From the NCBI GenBank assembly GCA_039704465.1, contig JASFAU010000006.1, positions 992,001 through 1,056,000 on the forward strand: a DNA stretch of 64,000 nucleotides. The letters are read 5' to 3'. Positions 1-9,091 of this stretch are shown in pieces. Position 1 is the first letter of the stretch. Each line of letters starts with the position of its first letter. This DNA is from Plasmodiophora brassicae (lineage: Eukaryota; Endomyxa; Phytomyxea; Plasmodiophorida; Plasmodiophoridae). The notes beneath the pieces are model-generated. The model had not been told where the DNA came from and did no database searches. It saw only the letters and a list, made by a program, of their open reading frames with translations. Made by a program: the position numbers and the translations under genes.

Positions 1-116
1 GCAGCCGTTCCGTCCGGTTCAGCAGAACCAGCAGCAGCGCCCGGCGTCACCGCCTCGAGCGCAACCGTTCCAGGCGTACCGCCCACCGCAATCCCAGTTC
101 GCGCAGCAGCAGCAGA

Positions 117-258
117 TGACAAAAGTGGAAGGTCCGCCTCGTCGAGATACAACACCAGAATGATTTTTATGTATCGCGCAGTCCGCAGGTTAGTTGCCTC
201 TCGGAATGTTCCGAGGGCATCCCGATCGAAGCTGGAGCTACTGGGCGAAAGTCTGACA
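117..258 (-). repeat. 3' LTR of the copia element (element orientation)
   Basis: A 142-bp direct repeat that I could align base for base with 4404-4545 without a difference. It starts TGACAAAAG and ends GTCTGACA, so it has the usual TG...CA ends. It is short for a copia LTR. The gag-pol stop codon (238-240) lies inside it. Confidence 0.95.
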
Positions 259-3200
259 CTCCCCCGCAGAATCGATCGGGATCTTCGCACGATGCCCCTC
301 GAATGCATCCCTCGTGAGTGGCTTCGTGAGTATGTCCGCAACGTTCCTCGTGCTCGGTACATGGTGCAGCTTGATGGTACCTGCATGTACTTGTTCTTTC
401 GTGAAGTGGTAGCGCACGTTCATATGCTTGGTCCTCCCACGCAGGTCATCCCCTTGGTGGTTCGAAATGGCCATCGCTCCAGTGTTGTCCGTGAACACCG
501 CGATCGGTCCTTCAAATTTGACCTGAAGAAACTCACACACCTGCTTCACCCACAATAGCTCGCGCACCCCACTGCATAGGGCCATGTACTCGGCCTCGGT
601 GGTCGACAGCGCCACAGTCTTCTGCAGCACGGATTTCCACGTGATCATGCATTCACCAAACTTGATCATATACCCGGTCGTGGACCTTCCGGTGTCGGGA
701 CATCCTGCGTGATCGGAGTCCACGATGAGCTTCAGCTGTTCGCTCTGTTCGCAGCCAGGGTATTTCAACGCCATGTCCTTCGTCGTCTTCAAATACCGTA
801 GCACTCGCTTGGCTGCCTCGTAGTGGTTCGCGCCGTAGCAGCCCATGAAACGGCACAGTCGTCCCACCACAAACGCGATGTCGGGTCTCGTACCGGTGAG
901 ATACAACAAGGAACCGACTAACTCTCGATATGGTAGCCGCTTGGACTCTATCCGCTCATCGTCGGTCCTTGGGCTCCCCCGTGCCGATATCGTCTCGCCC
1001 TTCTGCATTGGTGTGTTTGCACCCTTGGCGCTGGTCATATGGAACTTGGTCAGGAGCATCTCGACGAACGATTCTTGGCTAAGATGCACGCCTCCGTCTG
1101 GCGACCACTTCATGTTGATCCCCAGCATCCATTCGAACTCGCTCTCCTCGACCGTGAAGTTGTCTTTCAGCACTTGGTCAGCCTCGAGCATAATCCGGGT
1201 TGAGCTCCCCACGATCGGAATGTCGTCGACATGAAACGCCACGAACACGACATCGTCACCGTCGACCTTCTTCAGCAGACACGGATCACTCTTGCATTGT
1301 TCAAATCCGCCCTTCAAGAACGCGGTCACTAGATGCTTGTAGAACTCGACCGATGCTTGTTTCAGGCCGTAGATCGACTTATTCAACTTCCACACCCAGT
1401 CCGGGTGGTCATCGTCTTCCATGCCTTTTGGTTGTTGGATGTATACGTCCTCCTTCAAGTCGGCGTACAGGAATGCCGTTTTGACGTCCCTTTGCCAGGC
1501 GGTATACCGCCGTATCACCTTCAACGCAATCAGCAGCCTCAGAGTTGCTAGCTTTGCTACCGGTGCAAAGGTGTCCACGTAGTCAATCCCCTTCACCTGG
1601 TCGTACCCCTTCGCAACAAGTCGCGCCTTATACTTGCTCACGGACCCATCAGGATTCGCTTTCGCCTTGTAGACGTAGTCACATTTCAATGCCTTTCGAC
1701 CCGTCGGCAATGGCATCAGTCGGAACACGTCGCGGTTTCTCATGGCCTCTTGCTCGTCCTCGATTGCTCTTTTCCAATTCTCGATCGCGATCGCCTCTTC
1801 GTACGATGTCGGTAGTGGTACCTCACTCGCCTTGGTCTGTTGGAACATGACTTCGTTCATTACGTCCTGCATTCCCACGTCGGGTTCGGCGTCAGCGAAC
1901 ATTGCCATCTCGTTCATAATCAACTTCGCCTTTGCCTCTTCCTGCATGATCTTGTAGGGGAACACGTGCTCGTTGAACACGACATCTCTTGAAACGATCA
2001 CCTTCTTGGACGTTGTGATGTAGATTTTGTACCCTGGGCGGCTGGGCGCATACCCGATCATCACTCCTTCGATGCCCTTCGCTTTTGATCTCGAACTCCT
2101 TCGCGTGTCTTTCGACTGGTACACGATCGCCTGGCATCCGAATGGTCTTAGTTGTGAAACTCGCGGCTTCCGGTTGTGGATGATCTCGAATGGTGTCTTC
2201 CCGTCTTCTACTTTGTTCGTCGGCAGCAGTGGTGTGATGACTCCAGCGTGTTCCACGGCATCATCCCAGAACATTCTCGGTAGGCCTGATCGTTCGTGAT
2301 TCGTAGTCGCCATGTCCTTGATCATCCCCACGTATCGTTCGGCAAGTCCGTTCTCATTCGGTGTGGCAGTGTTGGTCTCCCAAATCTCGATGCCCTCAGC
2401 GCTCAAATACTCCCGCAGTTCGTTTGACACGAATTCGCCTCCCTTGTCGTTAGCGTACCTTCTGATCTTCCTCCCCGTCTGGCGCTCGAACCAGGGCTTG
2501 AACTCCATGAAGTGCTGGCCCGCTTCGCTCTTCCGCTTGATCAGCTTGACCCACCCATGTCGACTCTTCTTGTCTCGAAGTACAGAGAAGTACCAGTTCC
2601 CACTCCGTCCCCTGACAGAGAACTTGCCACTGATGTCCGCGTGTATCACCTCTCCGATTTCCTTCGCCTCGTCGCCTTCTTTCACGAATGCTTGCCGTTT
2701 GCTTTTCCCGATATAGCAATCGACACACTTCCCCTCAGGTGCCTTGACGTCCGACGCGTTCAGGCCCTCGCACGATTCTTCTTTGATCAACTTCATCAGC
2801 TTGTCATACGATGCATGTCCAAAGCGTTCGTGCCACGTGCTCAGCGTCACCGCCGGTCCAGGTTGTCCGAATAGAACCGACTGAGGTTTCGGGGTTGTCC
2901 TTAGCGCCCAGTACCCTTTGTATCGCGACATGCTTAGCACCACTTTGCCCTTGCGCATGTACTCCAATCTTGTCTTGTCTCCCCTCACTGTACATCCCAT
3001 GTCAATCACTCTTTGACCGGATATGAGATTGGTCTTGAAGCTCGGCACGTAGCGCGTCTCATTGAGCGTGATCTGATTGCCGCTCTCCGTCGTGATGCGC
3101 ACGGTCCCGATCCCCGCGATGTCGGCGCCCTCATACTCTTTGTCGCCTCCCAGTACCTTGCCTTGGCATTCGTCCATGTCCACGAATGCCTCCCGCGAAT

Positions 3201-4377
3201 TGCAAACATGCCACGGGGCTGCGTCGTCGTTCACCCAGATGTCCTCGTCGAACTTGCCCTTGTCCTTGACCGTCATGAACATCTCTCCGTCCTCACTTTT
3301 GCCGTCGTCACTGCCGGCCTTATTGCACTTGTCTCTCATCCATTGAAAGTGTCCCATCTGGTTGCATCGGTGACATTTAACGGTGGCCAGGTTGACCTTC
3401 TTCCCGTTCCTCAGGGTGAACATCACCGTGTCTTCGTCATCCTCTTTCTTGCCGTCCCTCTTGCTCGATCGCATGCCTTTAGGGTCCTTGGCAATGCAGT
3501 GCTTGAACAGCTCACCCTTAGTCTCGAAGTCCTTGACATCCAAGTCGTAGCGTCTCAACATTCGGTTCCTCAAAATCGAAATCTGGAATTCCTCCGTCAT
3601 CACCGTCCCCTTCTGGGTAATCTTGGACATCAGTTCTTCCCAGCGTAGTCTGAAGTCACTCGCCATCTCCTTCGGTTGTTGACGAATCCAGTCTAAGTCC
3701 CTCGATAAGTCCTTCATCTCCTTGGTGTCAAACATGTCGACCATGTATTCCTTCAGCTCATCATAATTCCATCCATCAGGCCGGCTCTGCTTGAACGTCG
3801 TGTACGCCTTCCCTGCCTTGCCCACGAAACATCCGTTCAGATATACGCGCCACATCGCCTCGTTCACTTGGAGCATGTTCATGATTCCCTCAAAGTCAAC
3901 GAACCATGTCGCACAGATACCATCTGTCCCTGAGTACTTCGCAACTCTGGTCGAGATCCCAAGTTCCTTTGGCGTGGTCGATCGCGTAACTGTTTCAGGG
4001 TTCGATCGCAATGCCTGCGCCCGCTCCGATGCTTGCGTTCGCTTCCTCCTGACTCCTAGGCGATCGCAGTACATATCCTCTAAAAGTTCCAACCAGTCCT
4101 CCGTCATTCGCATGGTCAGCATCATGGCAGCGACGACATCAACGTCATCATCATCCTCGAGCTTCAGTGCCCTCATCGCTCGTGTCCAATTTTGCTTGCA
4201 GACAGCCATGCGATTGATGCTGTTGACGACCGCCTCTCTCGCGAGCTCGTGCTCGGGCCTCAGTGATTCCAGTGTGTCGGTGACGAACGCTTCCTTGAAG
4301 TCTTCGGCCGCGTCCCTGATCCGGGCAAGCGACCCCACGCCCTTCTTGCCCACCGGATCGACCGTCCCGTCCGACAT
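238..4377 (-). CDS. Copia gag-pol polyprotein
   Basis: One open frame of 1379 codons. Visible order: a gag-like helical region (about residues 60-300); a Cys/His zinc knuckle (CHRCNQMGH then a late Cys, near residue 335); a protease region whose usual Asp-Ser-Gly site reads DDAA (near 385); an integrase HHCC zinc motif and a DDE core (HADISG, YANDKGGEF, NENGLAER); a reverse transcriptase with FHVDDI in the YVDD position; and an RNase H domain (VDSDHAG, TEAEYMA) ending near ADILTKPL. All pol domains look full length, with no stop or frameshift. The stop lies inside the 3' LTR. The DDAA and zinc-knuckle variants may affect processing or packaging if they are real. Confidence 0.93.
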   Translation of the reverse strand: MSDGTVDPVGKKGVGSLARIRDAAEDFKEAFVTDTLESLRPEHELAREAVVNSINRMAVCKQNWTRAMRALKLEDDDDVDVVAAMMLTMRMTEDWLELLEDMYCDRLGVRRKRTQASERAQALRSNPETVTRSTTPKELGISTRVAKYSGTDGICATWFVDFEGIMNMLQVNEAMWRVYLNGCFVGKAGKAYTTFKQSRPDGWNYDELKEYMVDMFDTKEMKDLSRDLDWIRQQPKEMASDFRLRWEELMSKITQKGTVMTEEFQISILRNRMLRRYDLDVKDFETKGELFKHCIAKDPKGMRSSKRDGKKEDDEDTVMFTLRNGKKVNLATVKCHRCNQMGHFQWMRDKCNKAGSDDGKSEDGEMFMTVKDKGKFDEDIWVNDDAAPWHVCNSREAFVDMDECQGKVLGGDKEYEGADIAGIGTVRITTESGNQITLNETRYVPSFKTNLISGQRVIDMGCTVRGDKTRLEYMRKGKVVLSMSRYKGYWALRTTPKPQSVLFGQPGPAVTLSTWHERFGHASYDKLMKLIKEESCEGLNASDVKAPEGKCVDCYIGKSKRQAFVKEGDEAKEIGEVIHADISGKFSVRGRSGNWYFSVLRDKKSRHGWVKLIKRKSEAGQHFMEFKPWFERQTGRKIRRYANDKGGEFVSNELREYLSAEGIEIWETNTATPNENGLAERYVGMIKDMATTNHERSGLPRMFWDDAVEHAGVITPLLPTNKVEDGKTPFEIIHNRKPRVSQLRPFGCQAIVYQSKDTRRSSRSKAKGIEGVMIGYAPSRPGYKIYITTSKKVIVSRDVVFNEHVFPYKIMQEEAKAKLIMNEMAMFADAEPDVGMQDVMNEVMFQQTKASEVPLPTSYEEAIAIENWKRAIEDEQEAMRNRDVFRLMPLPTGRKALKCDYVYKAKANPDGSVSKYKARLVAKGYDQVKGIDYVDTFAPVAKLATLRLLIALKVIRRYTAWQRDVKTAFLYADLKEDVYIQQPKGMEDDDHPDWVWKLNKSIYGLKQASVEFYKHLVTAFLKGGFEQCKSDPCLLKKVDGDDVVFVAFHVDDIPIVGSSTRIMLEADQVLKDNFTVEESEFEWMLGINMKWSPDGGVHLSQESFVEMLLTKFHMTSAKGANTPMQKGETISARGSPRTDDERIESKRLPYRELVGSLLYLTGTRPDIAFVVGRLCRFMGCYGANHYEAAKRVLRYLKTTKDMALKYPGCEQSEQLKLIVDSDHAGCPDTGRSTTGYMIKFGECMITWKSVLQKTVALSTTEAEYMALCSGVRELLWVKQVCEFLQVKFEGPIAVFTDNTGAMAISNHQGDDLRGRTKHMNVRYHFTKEQVHAGTIKLHHVPSTRNVADILTKPLTRDAFEGHRAKIPIDSAGECQTFAQ

Positions 4378-4403
4378 CGCAGCGCCTCCTACGACTGTTA
4401 ATC

Positions 4404-4545
4404 TGACAAAAGTGGAAGGTCCGCCTCGTCGAGATACAACACCAGAATGATTTTTATGTATCGCGCAGTCCGCAGGTTAGTTGCCTCTCGGAATGTTCCG
4501 AGGGCATCCCGATCGAAGCTGGAGCTACTGGGCGAAAGTCTGACA
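4404..4545 (-). repeat. 5' LTR of the copia element (element orientation)
   Basis: Identical 142-bp partner of 117-258. It lies upstream of the gag-pol start (4377) on the minus strand and so would carry the element promoter. It is followed by the second copy of the GCAGA target duplication at 4546-4550. Confidence 0.95.
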
Positions 4546-4824
4546 GCAGAAACCCCAACCGCAGCAGAAACCCCAACAACAGCAGCAGCAGCGCCAGCAG
4601 CAGTTCCAGCGCGCTCAGCTGCGCCCCGCTTCGTCCAAGTAGGGTCCACTGTCGCATCTCTGTACCGTTACAATACACCTTGAGCCCCTCCTGAACATAC
4701 CGTTCGTGATCCGTTACATCTATTTTTGGAGCTCCGGGATAAAATTGCGTGACCGTCGTCGAGTCACGGCAAACCGGCGACTGCCGTCGTCCCGTCATTG
4801 ACGGTTTTGTCTCTGCGGGTCGCG

Positions 4825-6340
4825 ATGTCGTTGGACATGGTCGGCATGGTGGTTATAATGGCGGGGACGGCGGTGCTGGCCATCGCCGCCGCCGTCCTGC
4901 TCGTCATCAAGTTCGGGCACCCGGACGATAAGAACACCGCCATGTTCCCAAAGTTTATTGTCGTCCTGTCGCTGTTCCTGGCGACGGCCTGCGTGCTCAT
5001 GTTCCCGCTCGATGTCGCGTGTACACGGGCGCAATCCGGCGTATTCGCCGTCGGGGCCCTCTGGCTTACGCTGTTCTCGATCATCGCCTTCTTGATTGTG
5101 TTCGTGATCCCGTTTGCCGTGTTCTACTACGAAGAATCGGACGGACTATCTAACCCACATGTCAAGCGAGCTGTGATCTACAGTTTGGTCTTCGTCGCCG
5201 TATTCGCAATCATCGTCACCTGCATGTTCATGCTCTTCGGGTTTGTGCCTATACCCGCGGAAGAGATCCAGGCACGCCGGGATCAATTTCCCCATGTGAA
5301 ATTCGCCAGGAAGCCTGACCGGGTGCACTGGCACAAGGTCCCACTTGCCCTGTTTGCGTTTGCTGTCATGTCGCTGCTCGGTTGGGCCCTGTTCATGCTG
5401 TTCACACCGATTGGCCTCATTACGCTGCCGATGGACCTGTTCAATGCCTTCCGAACGCGACCGCAACCGATGTCCCTCCAGGAATACGCGAAACACAAGC
5501 TTGAACTTGGTATGTGAGTCGCATTAAGATCGTCCATGGCATCGGTTTAGTGACATTTCGACAGGGCGTAAGGCGTCGGAGCTTCTAGCGGCCGCTAAGG
5601 GCCAGGATGAGGACCGCAATAATCTGGATCGGACAGTCACCAAGAAGGTTGCGAAGGCCGACAAGAAATCATTCGCTCAGCTACAAGTTGCCACATACCG
5701 GTTGAAGAAGCGCAGAGCTCTTCTGGAGGAGGCATACGTGCTGCGCGGTGGAAACCCGTTATGGCATGCGTTCAAGCTGTTCCTCGGCTTCGTCGCATTA
5801 CTGTTGACGTTATCATGGATCGCCCATATTGTCTCACACCTTATGGCGGGCGCTACTCCAGCTCTGAATTCGGTGTTCCAGTGGCTTGAAGGCAATGGAA
5901 CGTTCCCGCTGTTGGGCATCATCGCCTTTACGCTGCACGCGATATATCTGCTGGTCGCTGCAGTTAAAGGAGCGTTTCGATTCTCGCTGGGCCTAAGCTG
6001 CATGAAGATCTACCCGATGGAGTTGGGCAACACCTACATGAGCGCGTTCCTAGTGAACATGTGGCTTGTGCTGGCGCTAACCATCCCGCTGATTCAGTTC
6101 TGCTCGATGAGCTTCAATGTCTACGCCGCGGACACGACCATCGAAAGTATCTTCAAGTGGCACATCAACATGCTGGGTATGTTCAACCAGTTCCTGTTCC
6201 GGTTCGACATCTATTTGTACGTCATGGGCGGCGTTGCTCTGATTACCACCATCTTCACGATTATCCTGCCAAAAAACACGACGAAACAGGTTGACGCCCG
6301 GCTCAGAGCCCTTGCACGAGGGGAAATACAGTTATCGTAA
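4825..6340 (+). CDS. LMBR1/LMBD1-family multi-pass membrane protein
   Basis: Two exons, 4825-5509 and 5565-6340, with a 55-nt GT-AG intron; the product is 486 residues. It has about nine hydrophobic segments. A conserved stretch reads GLITLPMDLFNAFRTRP and is followed by a charged cytoplasmic region and then by the family-like segment KIYPMELGNTYMSAF. Length and pattern match the LMBR1 domain family, whose animal member LMBD1 works in cobalamin export from lysosomes and in receptor trafficking; plants and protists have similar proteins. The first in-frame ATG is at 4825 and is followed at once by a hydrophobic helix, so I chose it. An exact role in this organism cannot be read from the sequence. 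Confidence 0.85.
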
Positions 6341-6601
6341 CGTTATGAATGCAAAACTGCCGCTGGACCGGGTTTATGTTCTGGCACATGGAAAACCTAC
6401 TTAACACGTAAGAACTGGTCGGACGGGCAATCGGTAACTGTAACCGCGGCAGCATCGGGCCCAGTGAGCTGGTGGGCTTGGCTCACCGGTGCTTCTTCCG
6501 CTGGGATACCGACCGCTGCGAAATGCGGCGCTGCACAAGGTGTCTGTATGGCGGCTTGTGCAGCGGCGGCTGCTGCAGCGACCGTTGCGCCGACGCCTTA
6601 G
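6341..6601 (+). CDS. Short Cys/Ala-rich protein frame
   Basis: An open frame directly after the LMBD1-like stop, in the same frame, ends at TAG 6599-6601. Its C-terminal part has closely spaced Cys in an alanine background and finishes GVCMAACAAAAAAATVAPTP. That ending recalls a family of very small Cys/Ala-rich proteins that I have seen in fungi and protists, of unknown function. There is no ATG in the open stretch before the conserved part. Either a short upstream exon is missing from my model (a GTAAGA donor-like site lies at 6408) or this is a relic. The close spacing to the preceding gene fits the compact layout. Confidence 0.35.
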   Translation, partial: RYECKTAAGPGLCSGTWKTYLTRKNWSDGQSVTVTAAASGPVSWWAWLTGASSAGIPTAAKCGAAQGVCMAACAAAAAAATVAPTP

Positions 6602-7204
6602 TCGAGCTCCTACGTTTCAATACAATGGCAAAGAGTTCACACTTGAATGGTGCCGACCCTGTCGTTCGCCGCAACGTCAGCGTCGACATACACGGCTGAC
6701 CTCAGCTGCACGTGGGGGCGTTCTATTTAAATTAAGCTAACTGAACGTTCTTTAGACGATGGACCAAGGTTGCTATGCGGACGCGTTAGGTGGAAGCACA
6801 TGAAGATATCAGGGCGATGGTTCGGGCCAGTGCGGACTGAACGGTCGAAGAAACGAATATTCGACCGTGACTTCAAGACGCGGTCTGTACGTATACGGGA
6901 CAAGGAACTGAAATGGTTAGGAACCCGTCCGGCCATCGTGACCGAACTGGAGAATCAAGCCGCGGACAGCGACTTCAAGGGTATAGGCGTAACGCGCGGA
7001 CCGACCTACACCCGATCCACAGGCGGCAACCCAGCTTCAATACAATGTACCTGTGCCTTTTCAGAGCACGATGGTCGTCCAAATGCCATCAGGTGTTGTC
7101 CCAGCGAAGTTCATGTTGCAACCCCCAGCACTATGTAGATACATGAAATGAGGGTCTCCGGGCCCCAGGGTGCATTCAGTTGCGACGTTACGGAACACGG
7201 CAAC
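6602..7204. other. About 600 bp without a convincing gene
   Basis: Both strands have only short open frames. The longest is 6770-7138 on the plus strand, charged and without a family I recognise. The 12-mer ttcaatacaatg occurs twice (6616 and 7036), a possible hint of local duplication. No RNA gene is visible. It separates the tandem pair upstream from the minus-strand BPL_N gene. Confidence 0.4.
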
Positions 7205-8097
7205 TCATGGGGACATCAACACCTCTGCGAGCAGGTGGCGTATGAACCTGACGCGTTCGTCGTCGAAAGCGGCCAGCTTGCCGCGAATGTCGTCGCGGGA
7301 CACAGCCCATGGGGAAAACTCGAAGTGGACACCGGACAACAGCACGCTCCCTTTGCCAACTCTTCGACGAATGATCGCCGGTCGCCCATCACCGTACGAG
7401 CCGAGCACCTCAACGCCCGACGCTTCTCTTGAAATGTCGAAAGCGGGCCCGCCATTGAAGTACAGAGGCAATGCAATCGAGTCCGATAGTTGGATCGTCG
7501 CTGCATGGGCGCCTTGATTCGTACCGTATTGGAAACCGGAATACGCAGGGCCTCGAGCTACCGCATCAACCAGGCGAAGGTGCCTGTCTCCAACAACTTC
7601 GTATCCCTCGCGGCCAACTTCGAACTCCACGCGACGACACGCGAAGTACGCTCCGGCACAAATACCTGATCGGGCATCTTAGCACCGTTCGTGTATCCAG
7701 CGCGATTACGTGCCTATGTATAAGCCGCCTGAGTCGACAAACCGTCTGACGCATTCTGTGGCGTTTGGCGACAGGTCGTCGACATACGGGAGGTCTCTGC
7801 CTCCAGGAATGACGATCGCTGCTGTCCGTCCATCTGCATCGCCCGTCGGTATCGACATCACACGAACCCAGCCGCCCAGCGACGACACCCACCGTGGCAC
7901 GCCTCGGCGATCGCCTGCGCATCTGATGCGACCCGGACGCTGCACGCGTCGGCATGCGCCCGCAGGCAGCGGACCGTCTCGCGAACCGCCAGCGCATCCG
8001 TGCCCCGGCCACCGTACACAACCGCAACGCGATGCGCCGCCATTGCACCGGTCCACCAAATCGTAACAGCCAGGAGCAGCTCCACCGTGACTCCCAT
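7205..8097 (-). CDS. Secreted protein with biotin-protein-ligase N-terminal (BPL_N) domain
   Basis: Three exons in minus order: 8097-7893, 7833-7714, 7665-7205; 261 residues. The first 20 or so residues (MGVTVELLLAVTIWWTGAMA) form a good signal peptide. Then come HRVAVVYGGRG, AIVIPGGRDLPYV and a GICAGAYFAC nucleophile-elbow motif. These are the landmarks of the class-I amidotransferase-like domain found at the N-terminus of fungal biotin-protein ligases and in stand-alone secreted proteins. No ligase domain follows. The second intron (7666-7713, 48 nt) starts GC instead of GT, and its context AG|GCACGT resembles the known GC donor. The reaction is unknown; the conserved Cys suggests an amidase- or transferase-like activity. 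Confidence 0.8.
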
Positions 8098-8386
8098 CGG
8101 TAGCCGCGTGTCTGTTTTGCCGCCGCTGCACACAGGTACAGATACGTCGTGGCGTATTCCCACACGGCAGTTTGCTATCTTCCACATGCGATAATTAGGC
8201 GGTCGTAGCGTTCTTGGCCTCGGCTGAGGTACTGCACCATAGCGACGTTATAGAATGGCAGGTAATACGCCCGACGATGAGGGTTGGCCGTCAGGTTTGA
8301 TCGCCGGGGCGCTCCATGGCGCAACGTACGGGCTGCGCAGATTCTGCGTGGACTCGGCGGTTTTAGCGCTAGACTAGAAGGCAGGC
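8098..8386. promoter_or_regulatory. Divergent intergenic region between BPL_N and PDCD5 genes
   Basis: The two start codons face away from each other across 289 bp, so both promoters should lie here. I see no clear TATA box. There is no further coding frame of note. Confidence 0.45.
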
Positions 8387-9013
8387 ATGAGCTCGTCCGC
8401 GCCCGGCACGGTGAGCGGTCATGGCCCGTGTGCACAGCAACAGGGCCGTCTGACTGTGTGCTCCGGCAGGAGGGTCATGAGCAAAGACAGCAGCAGCAGC
8501 AGCAGCTGCAGGCGTAAGTTACGCGAAACGGCGTGTGGCGTGGCCGCCGGCGCTGACGTCGTGTTCGCAGGGCGGAGCAGCGGCGGCAGATGATCCTGGG
8601 GCGCATCCTCGACGGTGGCGCAAGAGAACGCCGTACGCTCCTGCCATCAGCACTGCTAAGTCGGTCACTGAAATGAAGGTTGGCAGTGGATCGTATTGGG
8701 ATCGTCCGTCCTGAGGAGAAACGGATGATCGAAGACCAATTAGGTGACCTTGGTTGCATAACGACTCCCACGCGTGTTGGTGCTGACGCGTTCGTGTGTC
8801 AGTGAGGCAGGCCCAGATGGGCATGATGCAGCGTGTCGATGAGAACCAGATCAAAATGATGATGAGCTCCGTTAGTCAGGGCAAGGCCAAGACCCAAATC
8901 TCGGTGAGTGCATACCGATCAACGGTTGCCATCCTGTTCTGACGGGAAGTCGGCAGATTCAACGGAAACGATATCAGGAAGACGACGACGATGAGGATTA
9001 CGGTGACCTGTGA
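8387..9013 (+). CDS. PDCD5: PDCD5 / TFAR19 homologue
   Basis: Six exons: 8387-8410, 8470-8513, 8571-8632, 8687-8743, 8803-8903, 8957-9013; 114 residues, close to the usual length. Introns are 59, 57, 54, 59 and 53 nt. The core contains EQRRQMILGRILDGGARER, then GIVRPEEKRMIEDQL and SSVSQGKAKTQI, and the tail is acidic (QEDDDDEDYGDL). This is the three-helix-bundle pattern of PDCD5, a small protein that binds the TRiC/CCT chaperonin and DNA in other organisms and is conserved from archaea to animals. The start is the ATG that gives an 8-residue first exon in phase; the first exon is the least certain part. Confidence 0.92.
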
Positions 9014-9091
9014 CCTGTCAACGGTGGTCAATACTGAATACACGGCGCATCTCCCAGCTGTATTGCGCAGTTGAATAATATGGAGAAGAAG

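Larger units (their letters stand above)
117..4545 (-). mobile_element. Complete Ty1/copia LTR retrotransposon
   Basis: The element is 4429 bp, bounded by two direct 142-bp LTRs (117-258 and 4404-4545) that begin TG and end CA. It is flanked by the 5-bp target duplication GCAGA (112-116 and 4546-4550). It carries one uninterrupted gag-pol frame on the minus strand with the order gag, protease, integrase, reverse transcriptase, RNase H, which is the copia order. A purine-rich tract (minus-strand reading of 259-267) lies directly before the 3' LTR, as expected for plus-strand priming. The presumed primer-binding site is just inside the other LTR at about 4385-4403, but I cannot match it to a particular tRNA. 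Identical LTRs and an open frame suggest a recent and possibly still active copy. Confidence 0.95.
1..4642 (+). pseudogene. 3' part of a glutamine-rich protein gene, disrupted by a copia insertion
   Basis: From base 2 an open frame rich in Gln and Pro (repeated CAG/CAA codons) runs to base 116, where the copia element begins. After the element the same composition resumes at 4551 and ends at TAG 4640-4642. If one 5-bp target copy is removed, the two parts are in one continuous frame, which shows that they were a single coding sequence before insertion. The visible C-terminal part has about 69 residues, mostly Gln with Pro, Arg and Ala, and no recognisable domain, so it looks like a disordered tail. 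The start of the gene lies outside the window. A read-through transcript would end inside the element, so the copy is probably truncated. Function unknown. Confidence 0.75.

Noticed and set aside
4447..4798. Open frames on both strands in the right LTR and the Gln-rich segment.
   Set aside because: They cross the element boundary and are explained by the repeated CAG codons and the LTR.
8470..8512. CAG repeat as a separate microsatellite feature.
   Set aside because: It is short and codes for the Gln run in PDCD5 exon 2.
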